Assembly (NCBI GenBank): GCA_037893245.1
Contig: JBAIAA010000117.1
Location: 1,922,001 to 1,986,000 of the forward strand
Length of the DNA stretch: 64,000 nt
Origin: Crossaster papposus
Lineage: Eukaryota; Echinodermata; Asteroidea; Velatida; Solasteridae
Direction of reading: 5' to 3'
Positions 53,202 through 64,000 of the stretch are shown here, one piece after another. Below the pieces are notes generated by a model. That model had not been told where the DNA came from. It saw only the letters and a list, made by a program, of their open reading frames with translations, and did no database searches. The position numbers were made by a program, and so were the translations under genes. Position 1 is the first letter of the stretch; each line of letters starts with the position of its first letter.

Positions 53202-55167
53202 CTTGTTTGTGAATTGTTGCTTTAATAATTAAGACTAGGACTAGTCTTCTGACATCATGACAATGCAAAAACCTAAGAATATTTTTGTTTAGTTAACTTT
53301 AAATGTATGAAAAATCTGTTGTCACAATGTTGTGAAAAAAAAAAAAAATGAGTTCCAATTTTAACAATTAGTTTATTTTGTGTTCACATTCATAATACTG
53401 GGTTATTTTCATGATTCGATTTTCATCATCGTAATATATGAGACAGTCTTATTTAATTATGTCTTAACATACGTTAGGCTTTTGTTAAACATGTCATGAG
53501 ATAAATTTCACACAGACGAAACTATTGCACTGGGGCATGGCAATTTATTTATTTGTTATTATGCCGTGATAACTCAGCTATTTTTGTTAACTGATGAACA
53601 AAACTTATATTTATGTTTATTTTATTTATACCAAGGCACTTGCCACAGTTTTTATTTATTTGTATGTATTTGTGATCACTCAGGTATTTTTGTTCACTGT
53701 GCAACACTTATTTTGTTTTCATTTTACTTGAAACGTTTTATGATTTTTTCATTTAAAGCAATAGCCTATGTCCGCCAAGTGTTGTATGTAGCACATTACT
53801 CGATCATCTCATGTGCACAGAAATGCAATATCATTATTTTGTTATACTTTTAAATGTCATGTATGTATGCAGCTGAGAAAAATTTTAAAATAAATGTTTT
53901 GTACTATTTACAAAAGAAAAAGAAAAGAACAATGTCATTTGATTTATTCTTGTGTTTTTATTCTTCCTTGTATATTTAATATATTTTATTTGGAGCTCAC
54001 TGCAATTCCCAGCTTTTAAGTGAAATTTCACAGTAAATAGATTCGGGGTGGGCAGGGTCACGAATTTAACTTTCATTCGTTGGAAAAGTAAAACTCACTA
54101 AAAAAAGCTTAAAAGATTAAGTATTATAAAACAAAAACAAAAAATATATATGAGTTCAGGAACAAAACAAACAAAGACAGATTTCATTTTAAAACTGTCA
54201 AATATTGTATTCATAGCATTGGATTAGAAGGCCATCATTATTTATCCCTAAACTAGCAATTAACTGTTGCGTTTTTTGCCAGTTTTGGTTTCTGAGACGT
54301 TAAGATACAGATACAGATACATAACTGAAGCTAAACCCTGCCAAAAACCATACTAACGAATAATAGTCAGGCACCGCTTTGTTGTCAACACAAGCCCCGT
54401 GAATGCATCACACGAGCAAGGAATCGTGCCAAAAATGGGTGCCTTGCGTTTTGTTACGTAGAAGCTGATTAGTCAGTTGGCACGCTTGATGCACGTTCTG
54501 ACCAATCACGTTCGGGCTCACATCAGAACAACGAGTAATGGCGGATTTTTTTACCGAGAATGTTCGCGCTGACGGCGATGGATACTTAGGGTGCCCCCGA
54601 CTGTTTCGAGTGGATTCAGAAACAACAACAGTAGCGGTTGAGTAGATGAATAATGTACCTAAACACACATGATTAAGGTTTGTCTGCACGATTTCGTTAA
54701 ATGCTACAAAAGGGACTTTTTCGGAGACCATTATTTTTGTACAACGATGTTCATTTTTATAGTCCGAAATGTCTTATTTCTGAACAATTAAAAATTCATC
54801 CATGACGTTTGTTATTACAATTAAGCATTCCTCGTTCATACTATTACGTTTTTATATTTTTACATGGCTGGGTTTTCACGATATGATTTTATGAAAATGT
54901 GCCCTCCAAGCTCATTATATATGCAAAACTGCGACTGTCGTGCATACGCTGCAAGAAAGAAACGACTTTTCCGAACGGTGCGCACTGACTGAATCCACTA
55001 AGAAACAATGAGGGACTTTCCATTCTCCGTACGTCGCCGAGTGAGGGCGCTCATTACCGGGTAAACTCCTGAAAAAAAGCGTCTGAGTTGTTACGTACGT
55101 ACGTGTCGACGACGGGTTTTTGACTTTGCGTGTTGTGTAAACAATCTCTCGCTTCTCGAATAAAATT
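53202..55167. other. AT-rich DNA upstream of module B; no gene
   Basis: Very AT-rich to about 54200, with a run of A near 53340 and a diverged tandem pair near 53530-53760 (CTCAG.TATTTTTGTT.ACTG in both). Open frames here are composition artefacts. From 54540 the sequence is more GC-rich and holds the two blocks shared with 43.6-43.9 kb. The last 100 bases, with ACGTACGTACGTG, may hold the module B promoter. Confidence 0.5.
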
Positions 55168-55369
55168 ATGCCTAATACTTTTTGTGCTGTGCCGCACTGT
55201 TCAGGAAGAGGTGGGCATGAATTTCCAAAAGAAAGAAAGAGGTGCAATGCTTGGCGAGTGGCCATACGACGAGTTAAAGAGGTCACATGCCGGTCATGGT
55301 GGCCGTCGCTGTGTGACGTTGTGTGCTCGGAACACTTCATAACATCAGACTATCAACAGTTTGGAAAGT
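55168..55369 (+). pseudogene. Exon 1 of module B transposase: THAP domain
   Basis: ATG at 55168. Encodes FCAVPHCSGRGGHEFPKE, AWRVAIRRV, SWWPSLCDVVCSEHF and SDYQQFGK, a complete C2CH THAP finger: C-x4-C, then C-x2-H, with the conserved W. It ends at donor GTAAGT (55370). The split codon T plus GT makes C, joining FGKC to AKLQRKKLK in exon 2, the same junction as in module A. THAP fingers bind specific DNA, here presumably the transposon ends. This exon itself looks intact, but the gene is broken downstream. Confidence 0.82.
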
Positions 55370-56413
55370 GTAAGTTACTTAATTTGTCGAGATTTACAGG
55401 CCTGAACGGTCCCCTATACTTAGAATGAACCATTTATATTTAATAATCAAACCCATGGACTTTGGCAACAATAGGTTTTAGTGAACGTTTAAACTGATTT
55501 AACTTTGACTTGATCCTCTAACATCAGTCCCTGAACTGAAGCTCTAAAATAACCATCAAACTAAGCATAAACATTCCAGTCTTTGGATTTTTAGTCCTAC
55601 GCCCTACGTATACATGTAATCTTTTTCTACAAATTGTCACCAAGTTTAGCCAAGTGGGGGTTCGTTCCTAATTATATCCCCAGCTTAGGTTATTTTTCTT
55701 TTGCCGTCCAACATTAGGTACTGAAAATTGTCGTTGTTACTTTTGTACATTTTTTTTTTAACTAGAAGGGAATAATTTTACAATTGTTGACTTTATTTCC
55801 CTTAAAAAAAATCAATCAGAGCCACAAATGAGAAAAATATTAATACTGTTCAATTAAATATTGGAGTCCATCTAAAATTATTCTAAAAGATAAATGTTCT
55901 TAACGTTTTGGGATGATACAACCTGACTACTGTACTATGTCCGGAATCACACCTGTGATCTCTCGCACATCAGACCAAACGCTTTGCATTGGGCCACCAT
56001 GACCACGGGTCTTGCTCAAACGATGATGATAATGTTATGCCATATAAAATAGTAATGGATAGAGGGTGCTTTACACAAATAGTCGGCAATTTACAGGTGC
56101 TGTCTAAATATCCACTTACTTTTTCTTTCAAGTCTCACCACACAGGCTAAGTTTACTACTAAATTTGAGAGCCACATCGCTAATGCATGACTTGGGCCTG
56201 TTTTAGCGATGCTCATTGTGTAGGACCTGTCCAGAGTGGGAGGGGGGGGGGTTATAACCCCAGTCTGAAAGGTTTGTGTTGTGGAGGGGAGAAGGAATAC
56301 CCCCTGGTTCTGCTACATGTATGAATCACCCAATGTGAGACTACATTAGCATATTTACATCTCAAAAGCAAAACCAAACAAACATGTAAATACATTTTTA
56401 TTTCTTTTTGCAG
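55370..56413 (+). other. Intron of the module B transposase gene
   Basis: GTAAGT donor and TTTTTGCAG acceptor (56405-56413). About 1.04 kb, with a G-rich run near 56235 and no gene. Confidence 0.75.
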
Positions 56414-57452
56414 GTGCCAAACTGCAACGAAAAAAATTGAAGCCAGATGCGGTTCCAAGCCAGTTCCTATGGACAAAGAAACCAACCTCAGGAGATGTCT
56501 TACGAACGAACCGATATACTAATTGCTGCAAAATAAGAGAGGGTACCTGTGATGAGCTGTCTGTGGATGTTGATGTTGATCTGGACATTGCAATTGTGGT
56601 GAATGTGAACAGTGAAGAAAAACAAGTACATGACCAGGCCACCCAAACAGACCTACCACAAACCCTGCCACCATCAGTATCTGTACATACACAAATAGAC
56701 TCCGGAACCAAGGTACAGGGATTTACGATTCATGATTTCAAGAACGACCCCAAAGGAATACACAGGGCTTCAAGACTATCTCAACTTGCCTCACTAGGAC
56801 CAGGTGCTTTTGAGTTAACATATGTTAATGGTAAAAGGCCATCATTATCTGTGCCAGATCAACTATTTTTGACTATAATTAAATGCAGAAGATATACAGC
56901 CAATTTTTAATTGAGTCGAATGTTTAAGATCAGTGAATCGGAGGTATACATTTGCAACATGGATTAGATTCATGCATCTTCAGTGGAGAGAGATAGATAT
57001 CTGGCCAGACAGAGACATAGTCTCCTTGTATGCTCCATCTGATTTCAAGACCAAGTTTCCAAGCACTCGGACTATCCTAGATGGCTTTGAATTTCCAGTC
57101 AAGAAGCCCAAGGCACCTGCTGCCCAGCAGGTAACATTTTCAACAAGTCAACAAAGGTGATTCAATAATGGCTGATAAAGGTTTCAGTGTGCAGGACCTG
57201 TTTGCACCAGTGGATGTGACAGTTAACATTCCTACTTTATTCAAGAACAAAAACAGAATGACGGGTCAATCTGTTGTAAGAGATAAACAAATATCTAGCA
57301 AAAGAGTTCATGTTGAAGGGATCATTGGCCTTGGGAAAACTTATAAAATACTGACGCAGCCACTAAATCACACAGAGACAATTCTGTCTTCAGACATTGC
57401 CTTTATTTGTTTTATGCTCGTTAATTTCAGGAAATGTATTGTTTCAAGATAA
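56414..57452 (+). pseudogene. Exon 2 of module B transposase: DDE domain, broken
   Basis: Reads LQRKKLKPDAVPSQFLWTK, an acidic linker with HTQIDSGTKVQGFTIHDF, ASLGPGAFELTYVNGKRPSL, KCRRYTANF, WIRFMHLQWREIDIWPDRD, ILDGFEFPVKK, MADKGFSVQD and SKRVHVEGIIGLGKTYKIL, matching module A throughout. Compared with A it has a stop at 56908-56910, a frame change near 56945, and a deletion of about 150 bases near 57150, which removes the stretch between the first and second catalytic D (including the GSTSDRQ box). Expected D, D and E positions otherwise remain. The protein could not be active. Confidence 0.83.
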
Positions 57453-57995
57453 AAAGCAATTAACCCGACCAGTTGCACAACAGTAAATCATACCATAACT
57501 CACAGGGCGAGGACGAAACAAATTATATTTTCATTACATTTTATGCAATTTTGTCAATAGAAAGTTTTATAAAAATCTAAACTGGAGAACACTTAAAGTT
57601 GGGTTGTTCGTGCTTTTTCAAAATTTGTTTGTTTTTTTCTGAACGAATTTTAAAGGAAAACCATGTACTCTATACAAATAAATTATATTTATGTATTGGC
57701 AGGCCTTTACACATTGTTAAAGTGTCTTTATCATCGTGTCCATTGCGAGCTCCAGTTCAGTTGTGCATACTGGGACCCCCCACAAAGGAAGCTCCCAGTT
57801 CACAATTTGAATTTAATTAATTACTTGCCATTGGTTTTTTTCTTTCATACAAGTCCTGAGTTTTTCTTTTTCTTTGTTTTCCATTACTGATAATACAAGG
57901 TACCTGTTATAACAAGGTAATTTGTAAAGTCCCAAAGACCGTTTAACTGTACAAGTTTATTCACAATGAATATTAATTTTAGTTATCAGTGTTAT
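57453..57995. other. Spacer between the convergent genes of module B
   Basis: 543 bases, AT-rich, no ORF of note. It may hold both 3' untranslated regions. Confidence 0.55.
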
Positions 57996-59296
57996 TTATT
58001 CCTCCATCTGTTTAAAACAAAATGCATAGTTTCCCTGTAAAAATACTTGTCCAATACTGCTTTCCTAAAGTGATGATCGAAGAAGTACTGTAGTTTTGTT
58101 TTGGCTTCTTTTATGAATTCCTTATTTCGGTGAATCCGCATTATTCTCATATCTTTAAATGTCCACACTATAAAATCACACCATTGTCTGTTGGTACAAA
58201 GTAGGTTCCTGATAATAGTAGTTATGATTATCCTTCAGAGCCATTTCTCCTAAGACATCATATTTCAAGTAAGGTACTACTGCTGGAAATATTTCAATAT
58301 CTTTACAAGTGTACGGACATTTGACCTCAATAATTCCATCCTTGCCTACAATACCATCCGGGGAACAACCCAGAAATGGATGTTCTGCACATACGTGTAT
58401 GCCACAACTGTCAACCTTGTTACCCGTTTCCTTGCAATATAATTTTACTGCAACAGACTCGTATTTTTTTCCATGCTCAGTGTATTTACTGGTAAAAGTC
58501 TCAGTATTGGTGAGTGACTGTGTCATTTTATTCAAATCAGTTCTACGTCCTGCCTTACAAATTATGCCGTAGTTGGAGGCATGTAGGCGCTTTGTTCTCT
58601 CTTCTGTCCACACTTTATTTGCACTCTGCCCTCGTGTAGCCTCTTCGATCATTGCACATTTTTCCTCACTGATGGTAATCACATCTAGTTCATCAAGAAA
58701 GTACTCTTCATGAGTTTTCTCTAGATAATCATGATCATTATTGATGGCCATGATGTTTGCTGGTGCATATACTTGCCGGATTGGAAGATATTTTGTTTGA
58801 GAGTTCAGCCAAACGCTCCTGAATGAATCTGGATATCCAGGCTTATTTCTGAACTCAACTGGCCTGGGATCAAAGTCCTTCAGATCATGTAGGTTGTCTT
58901 TTTTTCGGAGCTTCAAATCCTGCATCAAAACTGGTGAGCCAGTATATTTCTTTTAATGATGAAATGTTTGCAGCACTTCAGTACACGTGTCCTTTGTTAT
59001 GATGCCGTCATTTCTTTTAGAAAGTGCACAGAGAATTACAGCTACATGCTTGCAGTGAGCCTCCGGTCCCAAGCCAACACCACTCCATGTTTATTTATCT
59101 TTATATCAATCTTATGTATCACCTTTGTTTTCATTTCCGCAGAAACTCTGCCAACGAAGTACGCGGTTTCATCTTGGTTGCAGTAGCGTACTGACTGCAG
59201 AAATTTACCGTAGTAGAGGGTTTCTGTCTTTTCTTGCAAATCTTGCCCATGAAGCTTATGAAAGGTTTTGATGTTTTCCGCTGTTACTGCTGGAAT
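57996..59296 (-). pseudogene. Module B SWIM-YqaJ exon, broken
   Basis: Minus strand from the acceptor AAATTTCAG (59297-59305) to TAA at 57996. It reads IPAVTAENIKTFHKLHGQD, YYGKFLQSVRYCNQDETAYF, VSAEMKTKVIHKIDIK, then LGPEAHCKHVAV, KLRKKDNLHDLKDFDPRP, and the YqaJ nuclease with CSPDGIVGKDGIIEVKCPY (D and E-x-K present). The first cysteine pair of the SWIM finger is missing through a small deletion near 59075, which also shifts the frame. A stop follows in FHH-stop-KKYTG near 58955, and another frame change occurs after NHNYYYQ near 58210. The end matches module A (WCDFIVWTFKD, FDHHFRKAVLDK). Same role as inferred for A. Confidence 0.82.
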
Positions 59297-59911
59297 CTGA
59301 AATTTGACAAGATACAGTATTGTTTAAAATAAAGAAATCAGCAAAATTCAAAGGAAACTGGAAAAAATGATTAGCCACTGTTTCGCCACTCATACAAGGA
59401 AAGAACCACAATGCTAACCTGAGTTCGAGCAGTAGACCTATAAATCCTTGCCACTTTAACCCTAACATACTAGCTAGGCCTTCATTTGGAGTACAGTACA
59501 CAGTACAAAATACTACTCAATTCTCATACACCACAATGTAGTAAGAGTACTGCATACTGCAGTTTTATCAAGTAGTATTTTGTAGTATTTGGTGACGTTA
59601 AGGTTAAGGCATGCGGCATTTATCAAATGTTAAGCCATTGTTTTGCCAGAGATCTATGCTACCGAATTACAAAATGGGGAGACTGTTTTGATTTAATACG
59701 ATGACAATGTCTTCTTTTTGGCTATTTACAATTTTCATTCTTCTTCCTAACACACAAGGGCGCTGCTCTAATGGTATTCCACAATGTGCCTCAAACGTAA
59801 TAAAACACCTTCGGATTGGCGTTGAGAATGGGGAAAGTGGTGGCAAGATGTTTAGTTTAGTAGAATTTCAAAATCCTATTTCCAGGTCCCTTTAAATATA
59901 ATACATGTTAC
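59297..59911 (-). other. Intron of the module B YqaJ gene
   Basis: Donor GTAAC (complement of 59907-59911) and acceptor AAATTTCAG. About 615 bases against 331 in module A; no gene. Confidence 0.65.
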
Positions 59912-60035
59912 CTTACTGTCGGTGTTGATGTCCTTATAATCTGTTGGTTCAGGTGTTGTCATCTGAAAACTCACTTTATCTTCATGTTGGATACATGTAT
60001 GTCCAAAGTTGAAATTTCTGTCGTAACTTTCTAAT
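59912..60035 (-). pseudogene. Module B YqaJ exon 2
   Basis: Minus-strand exon between acceptor TTGATTTCAG and donor GTAAC. It encodes LESYDRNFNFGHTCI, then MTTPEPTDYKDINTDSK, matching exon 2 of module A with 9 extra bases. The same phases (2 in, 0 out) support both models. It needs an upstream SAP exon to supply the AG of the split codon, and none is seen before 61400. Confidence 0.75.
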
Positions 60036-61240
60036 CTGAAATCAAAACAGTTGGACATTTAGATAACCTTAGCTGTCTTGTTTGACATAATGGCAACATA
60101 CCTCAGTTGATGCTTGGGTTGGAAACCATGGCATGACTTGGGTTGGACAAATTAATATGATACTCCTATAATTAATATTGAACTAGCATTTTGCACATGA
60201 CCTTGTTGCTAGAATTGTTCTTCGAGTTCAAACTATTCATCACACTTTTTCCATAAACCACACAAGCTGCAAAAACTACATCTGACATTTTAGGAAATTA
60301 CTATTCATAGTATTAATAACACATAACTCAATGCACGGTCGAGTTGTCCATGCATATGGCTTAGTTATTGCACCGTCCAACATCATCACGTTTGCCTATC
60401 AACTACTTATTAAAACAAATGCAATAGCAACGACATATTTCTTAGTTAAAATAACAATTCAACTACAGCTACAGAACTATTCCTAATTACATTCTTCTTA
60501 TTTTTTACTGCAAAGAGTCACTTTTTTTTCTCTGTCTTCTCTCTCGGAGCACCGTTCTTCCAAAGTTGAATTCTTATGGATTTTTTGTTTTGTCTTTTAG
60601 ATATATTTGTCCTTAAGATTATTTTGTTTGGCCGGTTTTCCGATCCTTATTTTGAGACCCAAACAAATCAGATGTTTGTTCTGACCAACTAACTGCTACA
60701 GAGAGAAACTGCAATGGGAACAAGGATGCATTTTGCATTTTTTTTAATTTTTGGCGGAGACCGAGACCACAACATCCGAGACAGAAGACCGAAACCAAAA
60801 TCGCCAAAAAACTAAGATTACATATAAAGAGTAAATCAATTAGGATATAACTGGTTCCCAACACAGACAATGGAAACTCATTACGCGCGGAACGTATAAT
60901 ATCCAGTTATATCCCCATTGAAACGTGCGTGTTTGCATTGTGACACGGAATTGAGCTTCAGCTAGACGGGTTGATTCATACGGTATTCCTCCTTTTAACA
61001 ATACAAACCTTAAACAAAATACGTAAAATTACTCCCAATTGCACGGACGGTCTACCTCCAAAAAGGATTTGTTTAGTATTTTATCAACTCGCCCCGAATG
61101 TGCGGCAATAAAACCGGTCGAATTTCGCCCAATTTCTGTAAAAAATAAAAGAAAACTATCCCTGTTCCGCAAACGCGACTGTTATCCAAGATGCATGGTG
61201 GACAACGAGGTTAATTAAATGAACTGTACGTACGTACCGC
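60036..61240. other. No gene recognised; SAP exon not found
   Basis: AT-rich DNA, then a more GC-rich stretch from about 61170. I looked on the minus strand for a SAP-coding exon for module B and did not find one, so it is lost, further away, or too diverged. Confidence 0.45.
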
Positions 61241-61264
61241 GGCAGGGCGGCCGGGCGCCCTGCC
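61241..61264. repeat. GC-rich perfect hairpin
   Basis: GGCAGGGCG (61241-61249) faces CGCCCTGCC (61256-61264) across a GCCGGG loop. GTACGTAC and TACGCGGTACGC lie either side. Confidence 0.8.
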
Positions 61265-61404
61265 GGGGTCAGTCAGTACGCGGTACGCTTCTGTCACCAA
61301 TGACAATTTGACAATACTTTGACATGGCAGCGGCGCTGTGTCGCCAGCTAGCACAACACGTGCGATTAAAAATAAAAGCGGCCGGCTAGAGCGGTGATAC
61401 TATA

Positions 61405-62160
61405 TACCGGAAAACACCGGAAAACACCGGAAAACTACGGAAAACTACCGGAAAACTACCGGAAAACTACCGGAAAACTACCGGAAAACACACTAAATAC
61501 CGGAAAACACCGGAAAACACTTACCTACCGGAAAACACACTAAATACCGGAAAACTACCGGAAAACACACTAAATACCGGAAAACACACTAAATACCGGA
61601 AAACTACCGGAAAATACCGGAAAACACCGGAAAAACAACGGAAAACACCGGAAAACTAACTGAAAACACTGGAAAACTACAGGAAAACACACTAAATACC
61701 GGAAAACACACTAAATACCGGAAAACTACAGGAAAACTACCCCCAAAACACTAAATATTACTGGAAAACACCAACAACAAACACTAATTACCGGGAAAAC
61801 TACTGGAAAACACCAACAAAAAACACTAAAACACCTCACGAAACACTAAATACCTGAATACACCAGAAAACTGTAAACTACTCCAAAACACTAAATATAA
61901 CTGTAAAACGCCCCCCCCCCCAAAAAAAAAAACACACAAAAACCAACCAAAAACCACACATGCAAACCAACCCGAAAAACACTTTTTTTTAAACACTAAA
62001 TACCGGAAAACACCGAAAAACTATCGGAAAACACAGGAAGAGTACCGAAAAACTGCCGGAAAACACTTTCCCCAAACACTACAAATCGGAAAACACCGAA
62101 AAACTACCGAAAAATAACGGAAAACTACCGAAAAACTACCGGAAAACACTTTAAAAAAAA
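61405..62160 (+). repeat. Satellite array on ACCGGAAAAC
   Basis: About 750 bases of TACCGGAAAAC units of 10-13 bases, with interspersed CACACTAAA, more degenerate from 61740 onward where C runs and A runs intrude (near 61910). The motif CCGGAAA occurs dozens of times. Confidence 0.9.
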
Positions 62161-62830
62161 CACGCCCTCCCCGCCCTAAAAAATATTAAAAACGCAAACA
62201 AAATAGTAAATCGGCCTTCTGAAAAACACCTACAAACACACAGGCCTATATAAATTTTTTTTTTTTTATATATATATATTTCGAAAAACAACGCCGTTGG
62301 GCGTCACAAGGTTTTGTCCAGAGAGGGGAAAAAGCACTCGCCAGAAATCAGCAAAAGCAGAAATCACCGGGCGTCATTAAAAACAATTTACAAAACCCTC
62401 TTCGGTTACAATTTTGTTTGGTTTATTAAGTCATAAAAGTAAGTGAGCAAATCCTCGGTTTTTTTTACCAGCACGTTCTCAACTTATAATTTTCCCCGAG
62501 GGTGGGTAAGGGGCATGGTATGATCAGCAATATACCTTTCTTATTTTCCTCCCCTTTTTTCGTTGTTTGTTTGTGCCCCCCCCCCCCCCCCCCCCCTCGC
62601 CCCTCCTCCTCTCCTCCTTTCCGGTCGGGTGCCCGGCCAAACCACAAGTAAAGACCGGGTGATAAAGCCAAGATTGTACATTCGGTTAGATGATTGTGTT
62701 TGGGTTTTTTGTTTTTTGGTATTTATGTATGTATGAATTTGAAATTTTTTTGTTACTTTTTTTATGTAGGCCTATTTAGGAATTAATGTATTTATTTATT
62801 TTACGCAAATTATTACAGTCGCGTTTCAAC
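62161..62830. other. Low-complexity DNA; no gene
   Basis: Includes a T run leading into (TA)n near 62250-62280 and a run of about 21 C near 62577-62597 followed by pyrimidine-rich sequence. Nothing coding. Confidence 0.7.
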
Positions 62831-64000
62831 TGCCGAGAACGCCCTATAGACCCATTTTTATCCGATTTATCTCGGCTTGATCCTCTTCAACGCAGAGGAT
62901 TTTGATGGTCCTCTTCGTACAGAGGAACTTGATTGTGTTGTCAATCAGCTTGGCAAAAATAAAACGCCTGGGTTTGACTAGCCTTGGTCAAGGCGAGTTC
63001 GTCGTTATCTGTCCGTCGTTATCCGTCCAGAAATACACTGTGCGCGCCCCCCGCATTATGCTGCTAGCGCAAGCCCCGTGCAAAAATACAGCGCGAACAG
63101 CGACCTCATACGGCCACTATTTATGCAAATCAAATGAGGAAGTATCTTTAGTTACTTTGCATATAATAGTGGCCACGTGAGGTCGTTGTTTGAGCTCCGA
63201 TTACCGCTGCGCTGTAAATACGGACGGGTAACGATGAACGCCTTGACCAAGGCTAGGGTTTGACAGACTGACCTCGGAGTTTTTTGCGTTATTTGTTTGC
63301 GTTATTTTTTGCGTTATCTTATCATAGATATTCTGAATACTGGCGTTATTTCTGGTTCCTTCCCCGCTCTCTTCTGAAAGCTGTGATTACCCTCATTCCT
63401 AAAAAATGTGATCTTTCTAATATTTCCAACTGGAGTCCTGTCTCCCTTCTGAATACTAATTAAAATGTTTACCAAGCTTCTTGCGAATAGACTTAAACAA
63501 TTGGTTGGTAATGTTATCCAAGTAATGTTATAAGATCAATCTTATTGTGTGGTGATCGCACTATTTTACCTGATTCGTGATGTTATTAATTGTTGTAATG
63601 TAAATGACTTACCCTTGGGCGTGGTCAACTTTGATCAGCGCAAAGCTTTAGATAATGTTGACCACGTAGCGACTATCGTTTTAATGTTATGAAAGCCATG
63701 GGATTCGGCTTTGTTATCTTTATCTCATATAGCGGCACCGAGAGTCATATTAAGGTGTGCGGTTCTTTGTCCGCACCGTTCTGTTTCGAGAAAGGCATCC
63801 GACAAGGCTGTCCCTTCTCGGGGCTGTTGTACACTATTGCCATTCGGAAAGAATTGCAAGGGAGGGTTTCTCTTTGCCCAACATTCACAATTATTGTTCG
63901 GTTTCGGCCTATGCTGACGTTATCACTATTTTTATCACCTCCGACATTGGGTTTGATGCTATTTAAAAAGTGTACCGTCTCTTCAGCGGATTCTCTGCTG
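62830..64000 (+). mobile_element. LINE reverse transcriptase fragment (L1/Tx1-like), decayed
   Basis: Plus-strand traces in several frames: LDCVVNQLGKNKTPGFD (ending near 62978), then GLTSEFF after an inserted MITE, AVITLIPKKCDLSNISNW with SPVSLLNT (about 63380-63470), LPLGVVNFDQRKALDNVDHV (motif A, about 63610-63670), AMGFGFVIFI, and KGIRQGCPFSGLLYTIAI (motif B, about 63800). These are reverse transcriptase landmarks of the L1/Tx1 type. Many stops and frame changes separate them, so the copy is old. It runs off the right edge. Confidence 0.72.
62979..63255. mobile_element. 277-base foldback MITE with 9-base target duplication
   Basis: Ends TAGCCTTGGTCAAGGCG and its complement. Exact GGGTTTGAC copies flank it at 62970-62978 and 63256-63264. 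The interior is also palindromic: AGCGACCTCA...GGCCACTATT faces AATAGTGGCC...TGAGGTCGTT. The 9-base duplication suggests a Mutator-like mobiliser. Confidence 0.85.

Larger units (their letters stand above)
55168..60035. mobile_element. Module B: second two-gene transposon (ISL2EU-like), decayed
   Basis: THAP-DDE transposase gene on the plus strand (exons 55168-55369 and 56414-57452) and SWIM-YqaJ gene on the minus strand (exons 60035-59912 and 59296-57996). The genes converge with 543 bases between their stops, against 1.6 kb in module A. The SAP exon was not found upstream of 60035. Both genes carry several breaks. Ends unknown. Confidence 0.72.

Noticed and set aside
53566-53853. 95-codon frame with hydrophobic stretches, possible membrane protein
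   Set aside because: The DNA is extremely T-rich, which gives F, L and Y by composition; no motif or neighbour supports it.

Overview
This window looks like repeat-rich DNA from a marine invertebrate, possibly an echinoderm or other ambulacrarian; a lancelet or cnidarian is not excluded. The reasons are animal-type introns (GT..AG), moderate AT richness, no operons or ribosome-binding sites, and mobile-gene families (THAP transposases, SAP-SWIM-YqaJ proteins, PIN/CXC proteins, Ngaro and gypsy elements) that I know mainly from such genomes. I found no gene that I would call an ordinary host gene. Almost every coding signal belongs to a mobile element or a mobile-like family, mostly decayed.

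Layout. 1-1772: 3' end of a LINE. 2285-2700: foldback repeat. 3310-11096: broken Ty3/gypsy element with a tandemly repeated pol segment and an extra C2H2 zinc-finger ORF downstream of pol. 11247-20225: non-coding DNA with duplicated segments, hairpins, two piggyBac-like MITEs in inverted order and a 42-bp minisatellite. 20408-31190: transposon module A, a SAP-SWIM-YqaJ gene (+) facing a THAP-DDE transposase gene (-). The first intron of the YqaJ gene holds an ORF1-only LINE, a second LINE-like element with a strong RNA fold, and other insertions. 31160-34085: decayed gene with a FEN/XPG-like PIN nuclease signature and a CXC cysteine tail. 34441-35440: inverted and tandem repeats. 36218-38125: EnSpm/CACTA transposase remnant interrupted by a deleted Tc1/mariner element. 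38130-43190: broken gypsy element on the minus strand. 44401-53201: Ngaro-type tyrosine-recombinase retrotransposon, apparently whole, with split direct repeats and four open ORFs. 55168-60035: module B, a second copy of the two-gene transposon in the opposite overall order (THAP-DDE +, SWIM-YqaJ -). 61405-62160: satellite built on ACCGGAAAAC. 62830-64000: decayed LINE reverse transcriptase split by a MITE with a 9-bp target duplication.

How the parts work together. The best case for a coherent system is the two-gene transposon seen twice (A and B), always with convergent genes. One gene encodes a THAP DNA-binding domain joined to an IS5-like DDE transposase. The other encodes SAP, SWIM and YqaJ exonuclease domains. 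This matches what I recall of ISL2EU-type (PIF/Harbinger relative) transposons. Exon borders and phases agree between the two copies, so the gene models support each other. The PIN/CXC gene, the zinc-finger ORF of the gypsy element, and the folded RNA near 24.2 kb are the other candidates for under-described biology. All family names come from recognising sequence by eye; no search was run.
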